Positions 22,809 to 33,500 of a DNA stretch of 64,000 nt are shown here, piece after piece (within the stretch, counting starts at the first letter, position 1; each line of letters begins with the position of its first letter). The translations under genes were made by a program, and so were the position numbers. Under the pieces are notes generated by a model, which was given only the letters and a program-made list of their open reading frames with translations, did no database searches and was not told where the DNA came from. The stretch comes from Tetrapyrgos nigripes (lineage: Eukaryota > Basidiomycota > Agaricomycetes > Agaricales > Campanellaceae). The stretch lies in NCBI GenBank assembly GCA_013368315.1, contig JAACJM010000092.1:248001-312000 (forward strand), in the 5' to 3' direction.

Positions 22809-23465
22809 CTTGCGTCTAGCCGTTTCCAATGTGTTTCCTGCTCTGAAGGAGAAATCACTCGAACCAAGTTGGATCTGTGCAAAGACTGTTTTCTTGAACA
22901 AAAGCCCGTAACTCGGAATGACAAGTCTCATTCATTTAGCCATAAGATGACTCGGATACAATGGCGCTCTGCCGTATTGCACTCTTATCGCAACCCAAAG
23001 TACAGCTGGGCTAAGGATGCTCTCAACTATATTTCTGTCTACCTGTCCCAAGGGGACTCGGAAGGACTACCCTGTGTCGAATGCGCGAAGAAGACGATAC
23101 AGGCGCAACCATACTGGTGCTGCCTTGATTGCCGGCCGAGTAATTATTTCCCGGTTGAATTGTTGGTGTATCCTCGTACTAACATTTTATTCTTTAGACC
23201 TCACACTGGTCTGTTTTGAATGCAACGAACGCGTTGAGGAGCAGAAGCCCTGGATGGAGAATAACCAGATATGCAGCTCAGAAAATTCTAGTGGTCATAA
23301 CTGGTCATATACTCTGGTTTCTGCTCCATTGGAGAAGGACGAGACCGTCGAGGCAAAAGTCTCGGTGGAAACACGCCTAGAACGCCTGGAGGACAAATTC
23401 GACAAAATTGATACACGGTTGGTCAAGCTAGAGGAGTTACTCAGTCGCTTAGGTCGTACGGAGTA
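22809..23465 (+). pseudogene. Duplicated 3' fragment of the EF-hand/ZZ gene
   Basis: Near-identical to 3333-3981, beginning abruptly at CTTGCGTCTAGC in the middle of the ZZ finger and running through the Cys clusters, the intron and the coiled-coil C terminus to the same TAG stop. The copy lacks the first ZZ Cys pair and all upstream exons. It shows small indels (for example an extra AAG after ITRT, one arginine codon lost after PVT), mostly in multiples of three. The downstream repeat block is also shared. Orientation is the same as the parent, about 19.5 kb away. Probably not expressed as a functional protein. Confidence 0.85.
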
Positions 23466-23770
23466 GTAAGCTGTTTACAAATGTTAATGTACCATACCGA
23501 TGAATATCTGGGAATGAAACCGGAATAAATATTCTGCAGCAACTTCGAGTTGAAGAAACATACCAACACAATGTCCCCAAAACAGCAATTGGCTCACAGT
23601 GTCGACAGTCCGGACAGTGCGGACCGCTGGAAAGCACCTTGCCAAGCAATGCCACGTTGCGGAATCATCTATTTCATAAACGGTTCCTAATAGTGGCCGT
23701 GTCGTTCTTACGCCAGCCGCAGAGTCTATCCCAGCCTATAAGCAATGTTAGTCACTACACCACGATGGAA
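23466..23770. repeat. Dispersed repeat block (copy B) with a tRNA-Glu fragment
   Basis: Shares sequence with 3982-4210 and then with 24391-24480 (CTTGCCAAGCAATGCCACG, TTCATAAACGG, TAGTGGCCGTGT). At 23741-23769 the sequence AGCAATGTTAGTCACTACAC-CACGATGGA is the 5' half of the tRNA-Glu gene at 24122-24210 on the minus strand. Confidence 0.7.
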
Positions 23771-24121
23771 GGTACACAAAGAGCAAGGTAAGAGCTAAAC
23801 GTTGGTACCGCCAATTTGAAATTGGAACTGGCGGCATGCGGAGACAAAACAGGATTTCAAATCTTGACCCAGGATAGGAAATTCCATTTCCAAAAGCAGC
23901 TCATGGTCGCCTACTACTTATTACTCTCCTCTCTCCGCTCCCTACATATACATCATCATATTCCGCACAAAAACATATCTACTAGCATCATCCCTCCAGA
24001 CTCCAACGTGCCGCTATCGTCATCGCCCTCTCCTCCAGCGCAGACACCGTTCAAGTAGAATGCTGCATAAAAAGTAAACCTGGCCAAACCTTTCACAAAA
24101 CACTACGAAGAGATCCCAGAT

Positions 24122-24210
24122 TCCATCGCGGGGAATCGAACCCCGGGCTGCTGTGTTGAATGTTACAGGAGAATGAAAGACAGCAATGTTAGCCACTACA
24201 CCACGATGGA
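24122..24210 (-). tRNA. tRNA-Glu(UUC) with an 18-nt intron
   Basis: Read on the minus strand: the acceptor stem TCCATCG pairs with CGATGGA (7 bp) and the T arm is CGGGG-TTCGATT-CCCCG. The anticodon stem GCTGT/ACAGC encloses a loop CTTTCA..C with anticodon TTC, interrupted after position 37 by an 18-nt intron in the canonical place. The mature length would be 71 nt. Upstream and divergent from the Gfd2-like gene at 24599; this tRNA-repeat-gene block has been copied elsewhere in the window. Confidence 0.92.
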
Positions 24211-24359
24211 TTGTGGAACAACTACAATGGTGCTGACCCAGGTCCTGAACGGCGCCCTATGACATTTGACCACGTAGAGTATCATAAGAAACGCTTCCTC
24301 CACCGAAATGGACCTTTACCTACGACTCGACAATCCCGACCTCCTCGCAATCTCCCCAC

Positions 24360-24480
24360 CGACGAAAGCGGCACACGCGTTATTTCCCCCAAAGCACGTT
24401 GCCAAACAACGCCACGTTGCGGAATCAATTTTGTATTTCAAAAACGGGTCCTAGTGGCCGTGTTCTTGCCAGCCGCAGAC
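24360..24480. repeat. Dispersed repeat block (copy C) in the Gfd2-like promoter
   Basis: GGCACACGCGTTATTTCCCC followed by GTTGCCAAACAACGCCACGTTGCGGAAT and TAGTGGCCGTGTTCTTGCC. Inverted copies precede both truncated Gfd2-like copies (46690-46745, 57505-57575) and related pieces lie at 4150-4206 and 23600-23700. Its constant position upstream of the gene suggests it is the gene's own upstream region that travelled with the duplications. Confidence 0.7.
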
Positions 24481-24598
24481 TAAGGAAGGGTAACCGAAAA
24501 GCTTCCTTCTCACTTGTTTCACCTCCCCCTTCCCCCCGACCCACGACCACCCCCACGAGACAGATACAAAAAGACGGCTAGAGACCGAAATAGTATAG

Positions 24599-27277
24599 AT
24601 GTCACATTTCACACTTGTCGACCCAAAAGGGTGGCAGTATGACCTTCATTCTATCTACTCTGCTTACATCGGCTACTTTCAAATCAACAACGTTCCTTGG
24701 TGTGTTTCCTTTTCTCTTCCAGTCCTCATGTCCTCAATTTGCGCAGGTACGAACGCTCCTGGGGCCATCTCTTCAACACCTTTGAGGACTTTCTCGCCTT
24801 CTCATGGCCAGTCATCATTGTCACCGATGCGTGGACAGGAAAAGCGCATATCGTCACAAGGCTTAACTACATCGGGGCATTTTTAAAGATGATTAAGACA
24901 AGATTCGGCGAAACCCTCCCACAAGCCCCCAACATCCTCCTCGTAACCCCCTTCGAATCCACTTCCCGTCACCTCCGCAACGTCTCAGACTACACCACCT
25001 ACCGAAAACTCTACTCTACCCTTCCCGCAGCTATCCTCTCCGCTCTCAAACAACGTATTAAAAATGGAGAGCCAAAAGCCATAAAAGACTTGTGGGAGAC
25101 GAGGGATAAGACGTTTTTGACTATGGATTTTGAGTGGAGCGAGAGGAATGAGAAGAGTTGTTTGGAGTGGGGGTATGCAGGCATTAGGTGTGGGCATTTG
25201 AACGAGTGAGTGCGATACGTACTCGTAGTTGGGTTTTGCTGACTGGTAATACAGCGCAGGCCACTGGCCCCCCGTCCCCGATACCAACTATCGTAAAGGT
25301 CACTTCATCATGCAAGAGTATGCAGATAAGGCGGTCAACAAGTATTGTCCTACGTATCCTTGGCATGTGAGTGTCTGTTCTTTCTGTCTTTCGTTGTTTT
25401 CTGACCTTGCTTTTTCTAGTACGCGGTATGTTTGTGAAGCATTCCTCCTGCCGACTCATTCCCAATTTCCTCATATGCAGTTCGGCGACTCCCAAGTAAT
25501 CTCAAAGACAAAGCTGCCTCAGGTTATACAGGCTGTTATTAGGTCGGTGTTCTTCTCCGTCTCTGTCTCGAAAACACTAGTACTGACTTTCCCCACCCAG
25601 CTCCCTAGCCTCCCCAGAATCTGAAACAGTCCCTAACAACCTCGTTCTCGTTCTTCACGGCGGAGAGAGTGACTTGGCAAAGATGGAGGAGATGAAGATA
25701 AGTGAGTATCCTTGTCTCGGAGTGGTGGTTGTGTTTTGCGTGTGGTCTGATCCTGTCTGTATCCTATTACTGACGACTCTTCTTTTTCTCCTTTCCTTTT
25801 CTTTTTCTCCATTTCGCATTACGAATTTCGCTCACCAACTCACCGACTCGCACCACAATCCCCTTCTTCTCCCTTCCCCCAACGCCCAAAAACTCTCCCC
25901 ATACTTTCCCTTTCCCTTCCCTTCCCTTCTTCCCCCCCTTCAGAACTCCCACACAACCTCCTCATAATCGACATCTCCACATACGAACGCGCACTCTTCA
26001 ACCAGGGACTTCGTCCTTCTATGCTTGACCCCAAGACTGGGTTGGCTAGGCAACGATATGAAGGAGGAGGAGGGGGAGGGGGAAACGGAACGTTGTTAGG
26101 GCTAGAGGATTTATTGAGGTCGTTGAGTTGGCCTGGGTCTGGGTCTGGGTCTTCGTCTTCTTCTCCTTGGGGTTCGGGTGGGGTAAATGGAGGTGGGACG
26201 GGAAATCTAAATGCCCCGCCGTCACCAGTGAGGGGGTCACCGTTAAATGGGAATGGGTCGCCAGCGAATGGGAACGGGTCACCTGTACACGGTTCTGGTT
26301 CTCCAGCCCCAGCAGCATCACCAACGAAGGGGAACGGGCCCGTAGCCGACCCAACCCCAGTCCCCCTCCCCAACGTCATGATGCACAACGCAGGCAACGA
26401 CGCCTTTCTCCTCCTCTTCGCATTCCAATTCCTCGTCGAACCCGAACCTATACCTAGCCATGTTGGAGAGGATGGGCATATAACCGAGGGGAACAACAGA
26501 GTGAAAGTAAAGGTCCCGACGATAACGAATTTGGGGGTTAAGAGAGCGATGATGCAGGTTGAGGCTCAGGTGCAGGTGCAAGCGCAGATGCAGCAGATGG
26601 GGGGGATTGGGTTTCCTGTGATGGGAGGGGGACCGCCTACGCCTACGGGGATGGGGATGCCGATGGGGATGGGGATGCCTATGGGGATGATGACGCCGCC
26701 TATGATGGGTATGGGGATGGGTATGCCGAATGGACTTGGGTATGGATTAGGTGTAGGAGGGGGTATTGGGGGAAGACCGGTGTCGATGATGCCTGGGGGA
26801 AGACCTGTTAGTGGGACTGGGACTGGGACTGGATATACTACGGCTTTAAGCCCCAGTCCTGGTATAGGTGCATCAGGGTATACAAGATCAATCTCTGCAC
26901 CGAGACTTTCGGTGTATGATTTGTCGGGGGAGTTTGCGAGTTTGAATACGAATGGGGGTGGGAATGGGAATATGGGGGATAGGGATAGAGAGAGGGAGAA
27001 GGATAGAGACAGGGACAGAGAGAAAGAGAAAGACAGGGATAGGGAAAGGAAGGGGTCTGCACCGACGGGGGCTGGGGCTGGGGCTGGAGCTGATGCGACA
27101 AAGACAGGGACAGGGACGATGACGATGAAAAGACCAGGAATAGGCGAAAGATCTAAATCATCTGGGACTGGGACTGGGTCTGGGTCTGGGGATTGGTTGG
27201 TGCCGGGTAGACCGTCACCGTCATCTTGGGGATCGGGTTTGGGAACGAAGATGTCGAATCCGAGTTTGAGATTTTGA
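24599..27277 (+). CDS. Gfd2/YDR514C-like DEDDh nuclease-fold protein with low-complexity C terminus
   Basis: Seven exons join exactly in frame: 24599-24699, 24747-25205, 25255-25366, 25420-25425, 25481-25542, 25601-25701, 25944-27277 (2175 bp, 724 aa). The fourth exon is only 6 nt (Tyr-Ala), giving PWH-YA-FGDSQVIS. RNase H-like DEDDh motifs are visible: LTMDFEW (exo I), NLLIIDISTYE (exo II) and MMHNAGNDAFLLL (exo III with H..D). This is the arrangement of the C-terminal domain of yeast Gfd2/YDR514C and relatives in fungi. The last 250 residues are Gly/Met/Pro-rich (MGMPMGM repeats) and then Arg/Asp/Glu-rich (DRDREREKD), typical of RNA-associated proteins. A 3'-5' exonuclease activity is inferred from the motifs. 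Two truncated copies lie at 45.8-46.6 and 56.3-57.3 kb. Confidence 0.88.
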
Positions 27278-27344
27278 TCGGATGGGGAGGAGGGTGGTGA
27301 GTGGGTATAGGTGTAGTGCTTATGGGTGGGTAAGACTAAGGGAC

Positions 27345-27345
<1 letters not shown>

Positions 27346-27376
<31 letters not shown>

Positions 27377-27378
27377 GG
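27346..27378 (+). repeat. T10-G23 homopolymer junction
   Basis: Ten Ts (27346-27355) run directly into 23 Gs (27356-27378), 69 bp after the stop of the Gfd2-like gene and so probably in its 3' UTR or terminator. Such a run can form a G-quadruplex and is also prone to assembly length error. Confidence 0.9.
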
Positions 27379-28401
27379 AGTTTGCTTTTTAGAAGACTGG
27401 ATAGAGGTTTTGTATGGTTTACTCCGACTTAGATGTAGATGTAGACGCGCAGGGACTTTTTAGTACTACATGCTTGACGTTTTTTTTTTTCTCCTTTTGC
27501 TTCATCATTTCAAAATCATTCCTTTTCGTCATTTCCTTTTCGTCTTTCTACTTACTCGGACTCGGACTCGCAACATGGACCCCTTACTCCCCTTAATTCT
27601 TTTGCAACATGGACTAGTTCTGGTATTTCGTCTCTACATGCATATGCTTACTCACTTACATTTTTGTGTCGTGTTTTTTGTCTCATATTCACTTTCCACT
27701 GTTCATGATCACTGTTCACTCTGCATTTTTTCGTTTTTCGTTTTCGTTTTCATGCGCATTTGACTCTCACACTCTCTCACTATGATTCTCACTCTTGACT
27801 CTTGACTCTGGACTCTACTTTACATACTTATTCCACTCTCCAAGTACCCTACTATTAGTAGTACTTGTAATCATCCAACCAGTTGCAGGTGCAACAATGC
27901 CATCTATCATGAGACTTGTTAAGTATCGTCGCTCAACAATTCCTCAAAAATTCCTCGGACCTCGCCCTCTCTGAGTCTTCGTGCTATTACTTCAAGTTCC
28001 ATGAAATTTCAATGACCGCAAACGTCCGATCCGTCTCATTTCAAGTTTTCAACAGTGTCCCCAAAAGCTGAGCTCGGGCCGGCCTAGGGCTCCAACCCCG
28101 AGCCCGCACATCACCAGTGTTATGGCGGCACCTGTTGCACTGTAACTTTTGGGACGGCGTGACGGGGGATTGCAGCGAAATACTTATAGGGAATTATCAA
28201 CACTTGAGCTTGAGCTTGCGGTCTATTTGCCTTGGTCTGGTCCCAGACGATTTAGTTTTTTGCGCCGCCTGGGAAAAGTTGGGGGTGGTTGTCGGTGGGG
28301 TTTGAAAACTGTCAATTTTTGTCAGTCAATCAAAGCTAGGGTGGATATCAAACCATCTGCTGCAGCCTCTTATATTGGCTCCTCCCTCCAACCTCCAGAA
28401 G
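27379..28401. other. Intergenic, no gene seen
   Basis: T-rich 3' flank of the Gfd2-like gene up to about 27850, then a GC-rich palindromic stretch (CTCGGGCCGGCCTAGGGCTC near 28070-28100) of unknown origin. No supported ORF. Confidence 0.5.
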
Positions 28402-28873
28402 TGTCAAGGTTGCTGGTACACTCAATAACAAACCACCCAAGTCACACAGAAATGAAATCGATTAAGAATAGAGAGATAGATAGAGAGGTAAGAGTAAGCT
28501 GACTAGGCTCTACACTGCATAGTAGTAGTACAGAGCAGAGACAAAGTGAATGAACTGGGGAATCAGTTACAAAGGATCACAAGTATATATGAGAAAGTCT
28601 AAGGGACAAGAAAGAGTTAACGAAAAAAGAACAATGACCATATGATGTATCAAAGATGAGAACAATAGATCAAATATGGATAGTTATAGGTACCAAATTG
28701 TAGAAGCATGATTGACAGTTATTATAGGGTTTGACAGAAGTTATAGGGTTCGCTGAGTATGAATCTGGGTATAAATTAACAAGGAAAAGCAATAGACAAA
28801 TGATAAAGGAATTCCAGGTTTAATGACAAAGTAAAGGAAGAAGGAGGGCAAAGAACTGTAGCAGTTCATGACA
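28402..28873 (-). mobile_element. Solo Ty3/gypsy LTR (472 bp)
   Basis: Begins TGTCAAGGTTGCTGGTACAC and ends GCAGTTCATGACA, with 5-bp direct repeats AGAAG at 28397-28401 and 28874-28878. It is homologous throughout to the LTRs at 30074-30531 and 37782-38246, so it is a recombination remnant of a related chromovirus. Strand is assigned by comparison with the minus-strand full element. Confidence 0.9.
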
Positions 28874-28883
28874 AGAAGTACAG

Positions 28884-29240
28884 TGTTGAACATGTTCAAA
28901 ATGACAAGCAGGCATGATACAAATAGTACACTAAAAGTGGAGTGGCAACTCCATACTTACCTGGGGATAAGAGTAGCTTGTTAGAGGCTTGTTGAGTGAT
29001 TAAAGTAAGTAAAAAACTTATTATTTTAGGGTCATCTATGAGTCTCTTTATTCCTTTGAGAGGGAGTAAATACATGTGATACAGGGGCTACTCATGTGAC
29101 TACATATGACTACTGTAACAATGGGAATGATAGATCAATGATGGTAATTACTTATTGTTCTTACAAGTAACTATTGTTCTATATACTTCTATTGTTCTAC
29201 ATATAAGGTTGATGGCTGCATGTAATGTGCCAGTTCAACA
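28884..29240 (-). mobile_element. Ty1/copia LTR (357 bp), 3' LTR of the remnant beside it
   Basis: Bounded by the inverted ends TGTTGAAC...GTTCAACA. On the minus strand it follows a polypurine tract (AGTAAGGGGGAG) immediately downstream of the copia RNase H sequence, the order expected for a 3' LTR. Confidence 0.8.
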
Positions 29241-29830
29241 CTCCCCCTTACTAAGCAGCACCATAGTCCATGTAAGCATAGGCTGGTGCTAGTAAGCAGC
29301 TGTGAATAAATACAACTTGGATGATGAGTTTTGAGGATGTGTATAGCAAATTTGGACCAATGAATCAATACAAATTCGCTTCTCCTTGAACTCTGTTAAC
29401 TGAGATGACCATTTTTAACTGGTGTAGAATTGAACTTTTTGAACTTCTGTCGTCCAAGATTCTTAGTAAATAGATCTGCAGGGTTGTCATTCCCATCAAT
29501 GAAATAGGGTTTGACAGATCCTTCATTAATACATTGTCAGGTATAATGAAACTGAATATCAATATGTTTGGAGCATTTTTCCACAACAGTGTTTGAAGCA
29601 ATGAAGATAGATCCTTGATTATCACTGTAGATTGGTATAGTGCATATATAATGGCTTGATCAAAAAAAAACTTCAAACTCTGAAGCCCTTGAGCACATTG
29701 GACTGGTCCGATCGCTGCCCTAAACAACACTCTCTGGTGGAGCTCCCTGCATCTGGAAGTGCTGACAATGCCTGACTCAATGGTTGGGGCTGGATCAGGC
29801 TATTGATGTCATTTGCATCATTGCCTAGGC
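29241..29830 (-). pseudogene. Ty1/copia RNase H C-terminal fragment
   Basis: Minus-strand translation across frames gives SDNQGSIFIASNTVVEKCSKHIDIQ, INEGSVKPYFIDGNDNPADLF and TKNLGRQKFKKF, the conserved end of copia RNase H, with frameshifts and an in-frame stop. The 5' part of the element is absent. Confidence 0.85.
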
Positions 29831-30073
29831 CTCAGAAACTTTGAAAGTTTTTTTTTTTTGATTAAACCATTATTTTTGCAAAACGCAATAAATCTGACTT
29901 TGCTAAGAAGTGTAACAACTGCTGGAGAGTGGATCATGTAAAAGAAGGGGTGAAGTTCAAAGTTGGTGATAAAGTACTATTGGACAGAAAGAATTTGAAG
30001 ACAACAAAGCCAAAAGCTAAGTTGGCAAACTGTTGTCATGGACCATTCAACATCACTGACATAATTGGTGAAG
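29831..30073 (+). pseudogene. Left remnant of the outer Ty3 chromovirus (end of integrase)
   Basis: From about 29915 the plus strand encodes DHVKEGVKFKVGDKVLLDRK and the GPFNITDIIGEV segment, matching the integrase C-terminal/GPY-F region of the inner element (31090-30940, minus). The frame is broken at 30073 by insertion of the inner element and resumes at 38252 in the same reading sense. Confidence 0.85.
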
Positions 30074-30531
30074 TGTCAAGGTTGTTGGTACACTCAAATA
30101 ACCACCCAAGTCACACAATCAGAGAACAGATACAAGACAGATAGATTGAGAGAAAGATATAGATGGAGAAAGGTGAGTAAGCATAGACGAAGTGAACAAA
30201 CTGGAGAATCAGTTACAAAAGATCTCAAGTATATATGAGAAATATGAAGAGATGAGAAAAGTAAGTAAAAATAGAATGGTGCCATATGGTTGAGAAAGAT
30301 AGGAAGAACAAATCAATCAAGTTAAAGATAGGAAGAGTGGATAAGAGATAAGAAAGATGGGAAGATTGATTGACAGTTATTATAGAGTTTGACAGGTTTT
30401 ATAAAGTTCAAAGTCAGAAATATAAGGTTAAAAGGTTTATTGAGGGAATGCAATAAACGAATGATCAGAAAAAGGGTTCAAAAATGAAGTAAAAGAGGAA
30501 GGAGGACAAAGGACTGTAGCAGTTCATGACA
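30074..30531 (-). repeat. 3' LTR of the inner chromovirus
   Basis: 458 bp, TGTCAAGGTTGTTGG...CAGTTCATGACA, adjacent to the polypurine tract at 30532-30545. Compared with the 5' LTR it lacks the CTGACTAGGCTCTACACTGC block and has an extra AACAAATCAATCAAGTTAAAG segment, so the two LTRs differ by several indels and the insertion is not recent. Confidence 0.92.
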
Positions 30532-30555
30532 TTACCCCCTCTTTAAGCTGTGCTT

Positions 30556-33500
30556 TCACCTGGAGCACATGTTTACTTTTCCAAATATCTCCAAAACTAA
30601 TTCCCATTGACTGTAATGTAGACCCCGATCATATGCATCTGGATGTTGTTGATGGAAAGTTTCGATCATATCCTTCAATTTTGTCAATCCTGATGCTGGT
30701 TTCCATGAATTTTCTGAGTCTGGGTAGTCTAACCATTTGACCAAATACTGCACTCCTCATTGATTCCTAGTTGGTTTTGAATCCAAAATTGCTTCGACAT
30801 CATATTTGTTGTCTTCTGGAAGCAATTTGGCTGGTTCACCTGGGTAGTTCACTCCATGGGCTTCAGTTTCCTTGTATGGTGATAGAAGTGAAGCATGGAA
30901 GACTGGATGAATCCACCAGGTGTTCGGTAATTTGAGACAGTAGTTAACTTCGCTGATTACATCAGTGATTTCAAATGGTCCATGATGATTTACCAACTTA
31001 GCTTTTGGCCTCATTGTCTTCAAGTTTTTTCTGTCTAATAGCACCTTGTCCCCAACTTTGAATTTCACCCCTTCTTTTATATGATCCATATTTTGTCTCT
31101 TCATCAGTTCTGCAGCAGTTGTCAGACTTGCTTTCAATTCTTCCCATAGTACTTCTAAGTTCTGAAGGCGTTCTTTGACCTTTGGGACATGTGAGGAAGG
31201 ATTGATGGATGGGAAGAGTCGAGGAAGATATCCATGAAGTAATTCGAAAGGTGATTTTCCAGTAGTGGAGTGCGTTTGGGTGTTATGGCAAAACTCTGTG
31301 TATGGCAAATATTTGACCCAGTTGTCTTGTCAATAGTTGCAAAAGGTTTGTAGGTATTGTTTGAGTTCTTGATTGAACCTTTTGGTCTCGCCATCTGTTT
31401 GCAGGTGATAAGCTGTACTAAGTGCTGAGGTAATACCTAACTTAGCGTATGTCCCCTTCATAACCTGACTCGCAAACTGAGGTCCCCAATCTGATATCAT
31501 TTTATCCCAAAGACCATAACATCACCAGGTGTTATTGAATAGGATGTCAATTTTCCCATCACTATCAATGTCTTTTCAGCATGGCGAGATCACTACAGTT
31601 TTCATTGATCGGTCCACTGTAACATGGATTGCGTTGAAGCCTTCACATTCTGGAAGGTCTGTAATGAAGTCTGTCTTTCTGGAGGTTCGTTTGGGACTAA
31701 TGGAACATGTGATGGATGGTTTTGTGCCTTGGTCAATTGGCAAGTAGTGCATCCTTCAACATAATCACAGACAAATACTGACATACCAGGCCACCAGAAT
31801 TCTCTACTTATCAGTTCATAGGTTTTAAACTGGTGAGATGCCAAGCATGGGGTCGAAGGCAAATGACTCAACCAACAACTACCTTCCACTCAAGACAAGG
31901 TGTTTAGTTCGGGGGTAGGGAGACACTAAAGCTCTCACAGTAGATCCAGAGAAACCAAATCTTCAAAGAAGAAGTAAAAGAAGTATAATCGAAGTGAAGA
32001 TGAGATGGAGTAGCACTTTGACTGGATGAAGACTAGTTTGGATGGGGGATGAAGGGTAAAAGGATGTAAAGGGTAGGTGACAGGTAGGATCGGAGTGTGT
32101 TAGAGGATGGGTAGAAGACAAGGAGGATGATTACAGATGGGAGAGAGAGGATATATGGGTGCCCTGTGGTGATACACCAACAAATACACGAAATGAAACT
32201 GGGGATGGGCAGAAGTGAATGGTAATACACTGCTTGAATAGGTGCAGCTACCTCTGAAGACAAACTAAGTGCAAGATGAAGGTGAAAACAAAACTGGCTC
32301 AGAATCGAAGAATACTTAGTACACCTCTGCAAGGTACTGCACAATATGACAAGTGACTATGAAAAGACTGAGCACTGAGAAGACAAAGTTAAGCAGCTCA
32401 AGGGGTATGATGCCTCCCACTGAAGATGAACTGTAGATGACTACTTTCCACAGGAACAATACTTGTATTGCCATTGCGCTGTATCTGTATGAAGGCAGTT
32501 ACAAGCAGTTGTTGTATGATAACATAATCAAAGTGCGCTTTTATAGTCAGCCACACAATTAGCTAAGTACTATATAGTAGTTTACTATGGTCCATCAAGC
32601 CTCTGAGTCCATACGCAGTTCATAGGTAGTCATTGAGTGTTAGTAGGAGTCAGGGATTGTAAGTACATGCTGAACACATCATCAATCGCAGTCCAGATGA
32701 GATAGTTCTCATCTGAGTAGTAAAACAAAGTCAGAAATCTGGTAAACGAACTGTTTTGTATAGTGACCATATCCAAATGCAGGATAGTAAAGTCCAAGTG
32801 TGCTTCAATCAGCATGTTACCAACTGTGTTTATGGTAAAACTCTTGAGATTAAACTAAATGAAAGCTTTTGTCTTAAAGGGTACCTGTTTGTGATTCATT
32901 CTAGTGGACAAGCTAGACAATTCATAGGTTTGATTGCATATATAGTGAGGTTGCACTACTTCGATTAGAAGTGCACAAAATGATAGGGTGCATGGCCAGG
33001 TGTTTACCTGCCATATCACCAGCCTGGATGTCCTGCAGTGAGACTATTGTGGTGCATTTTGACTATGTCTCTCTGTAGTTGCTGGTTGTTTGGGACATAG
33101 ATCTTTCCTCAGAACAATATAATTCCATCTTCATAGTTCCATTCCTGTAAGTTTTTGACCAGCGAGCATGGACCATTGTTCAAGATGACCTGTAGTGCAC
33201 TCATGACTTCAATGTCTTTCTTTGGGCATTCCTTAATACATCTTCTCAATTCAACATCCCCAATTGCAACTACTGCTCCTGGTCTCATCGCTCGAATTCT
33301 GAAGAATTTGGGGTTGAGTAATACTCTGTCCTTGTTGTCATTCTCGACCCCCTCTTTATGATCTGGTCTTTGAGAAAGGGGATCACTTTCATTGAGACTT
33401 CCAGGTTTATGGATTAACATGAAGTTGAATCTGGTTAGAAACAAGGCCATCCTTGCTTGTTGTTGGCTGAGTTTCTGAGCAGTAGTGAAGTATTTCAGGT

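Noticed and set aside
28040..28130. hAT-type end similar to 16578 (AGTGTTGCTGCAGGTCGAGTC)
   Set aside because: Only a loose GC-rich resemblance; no matching opposite end or target duplication found.
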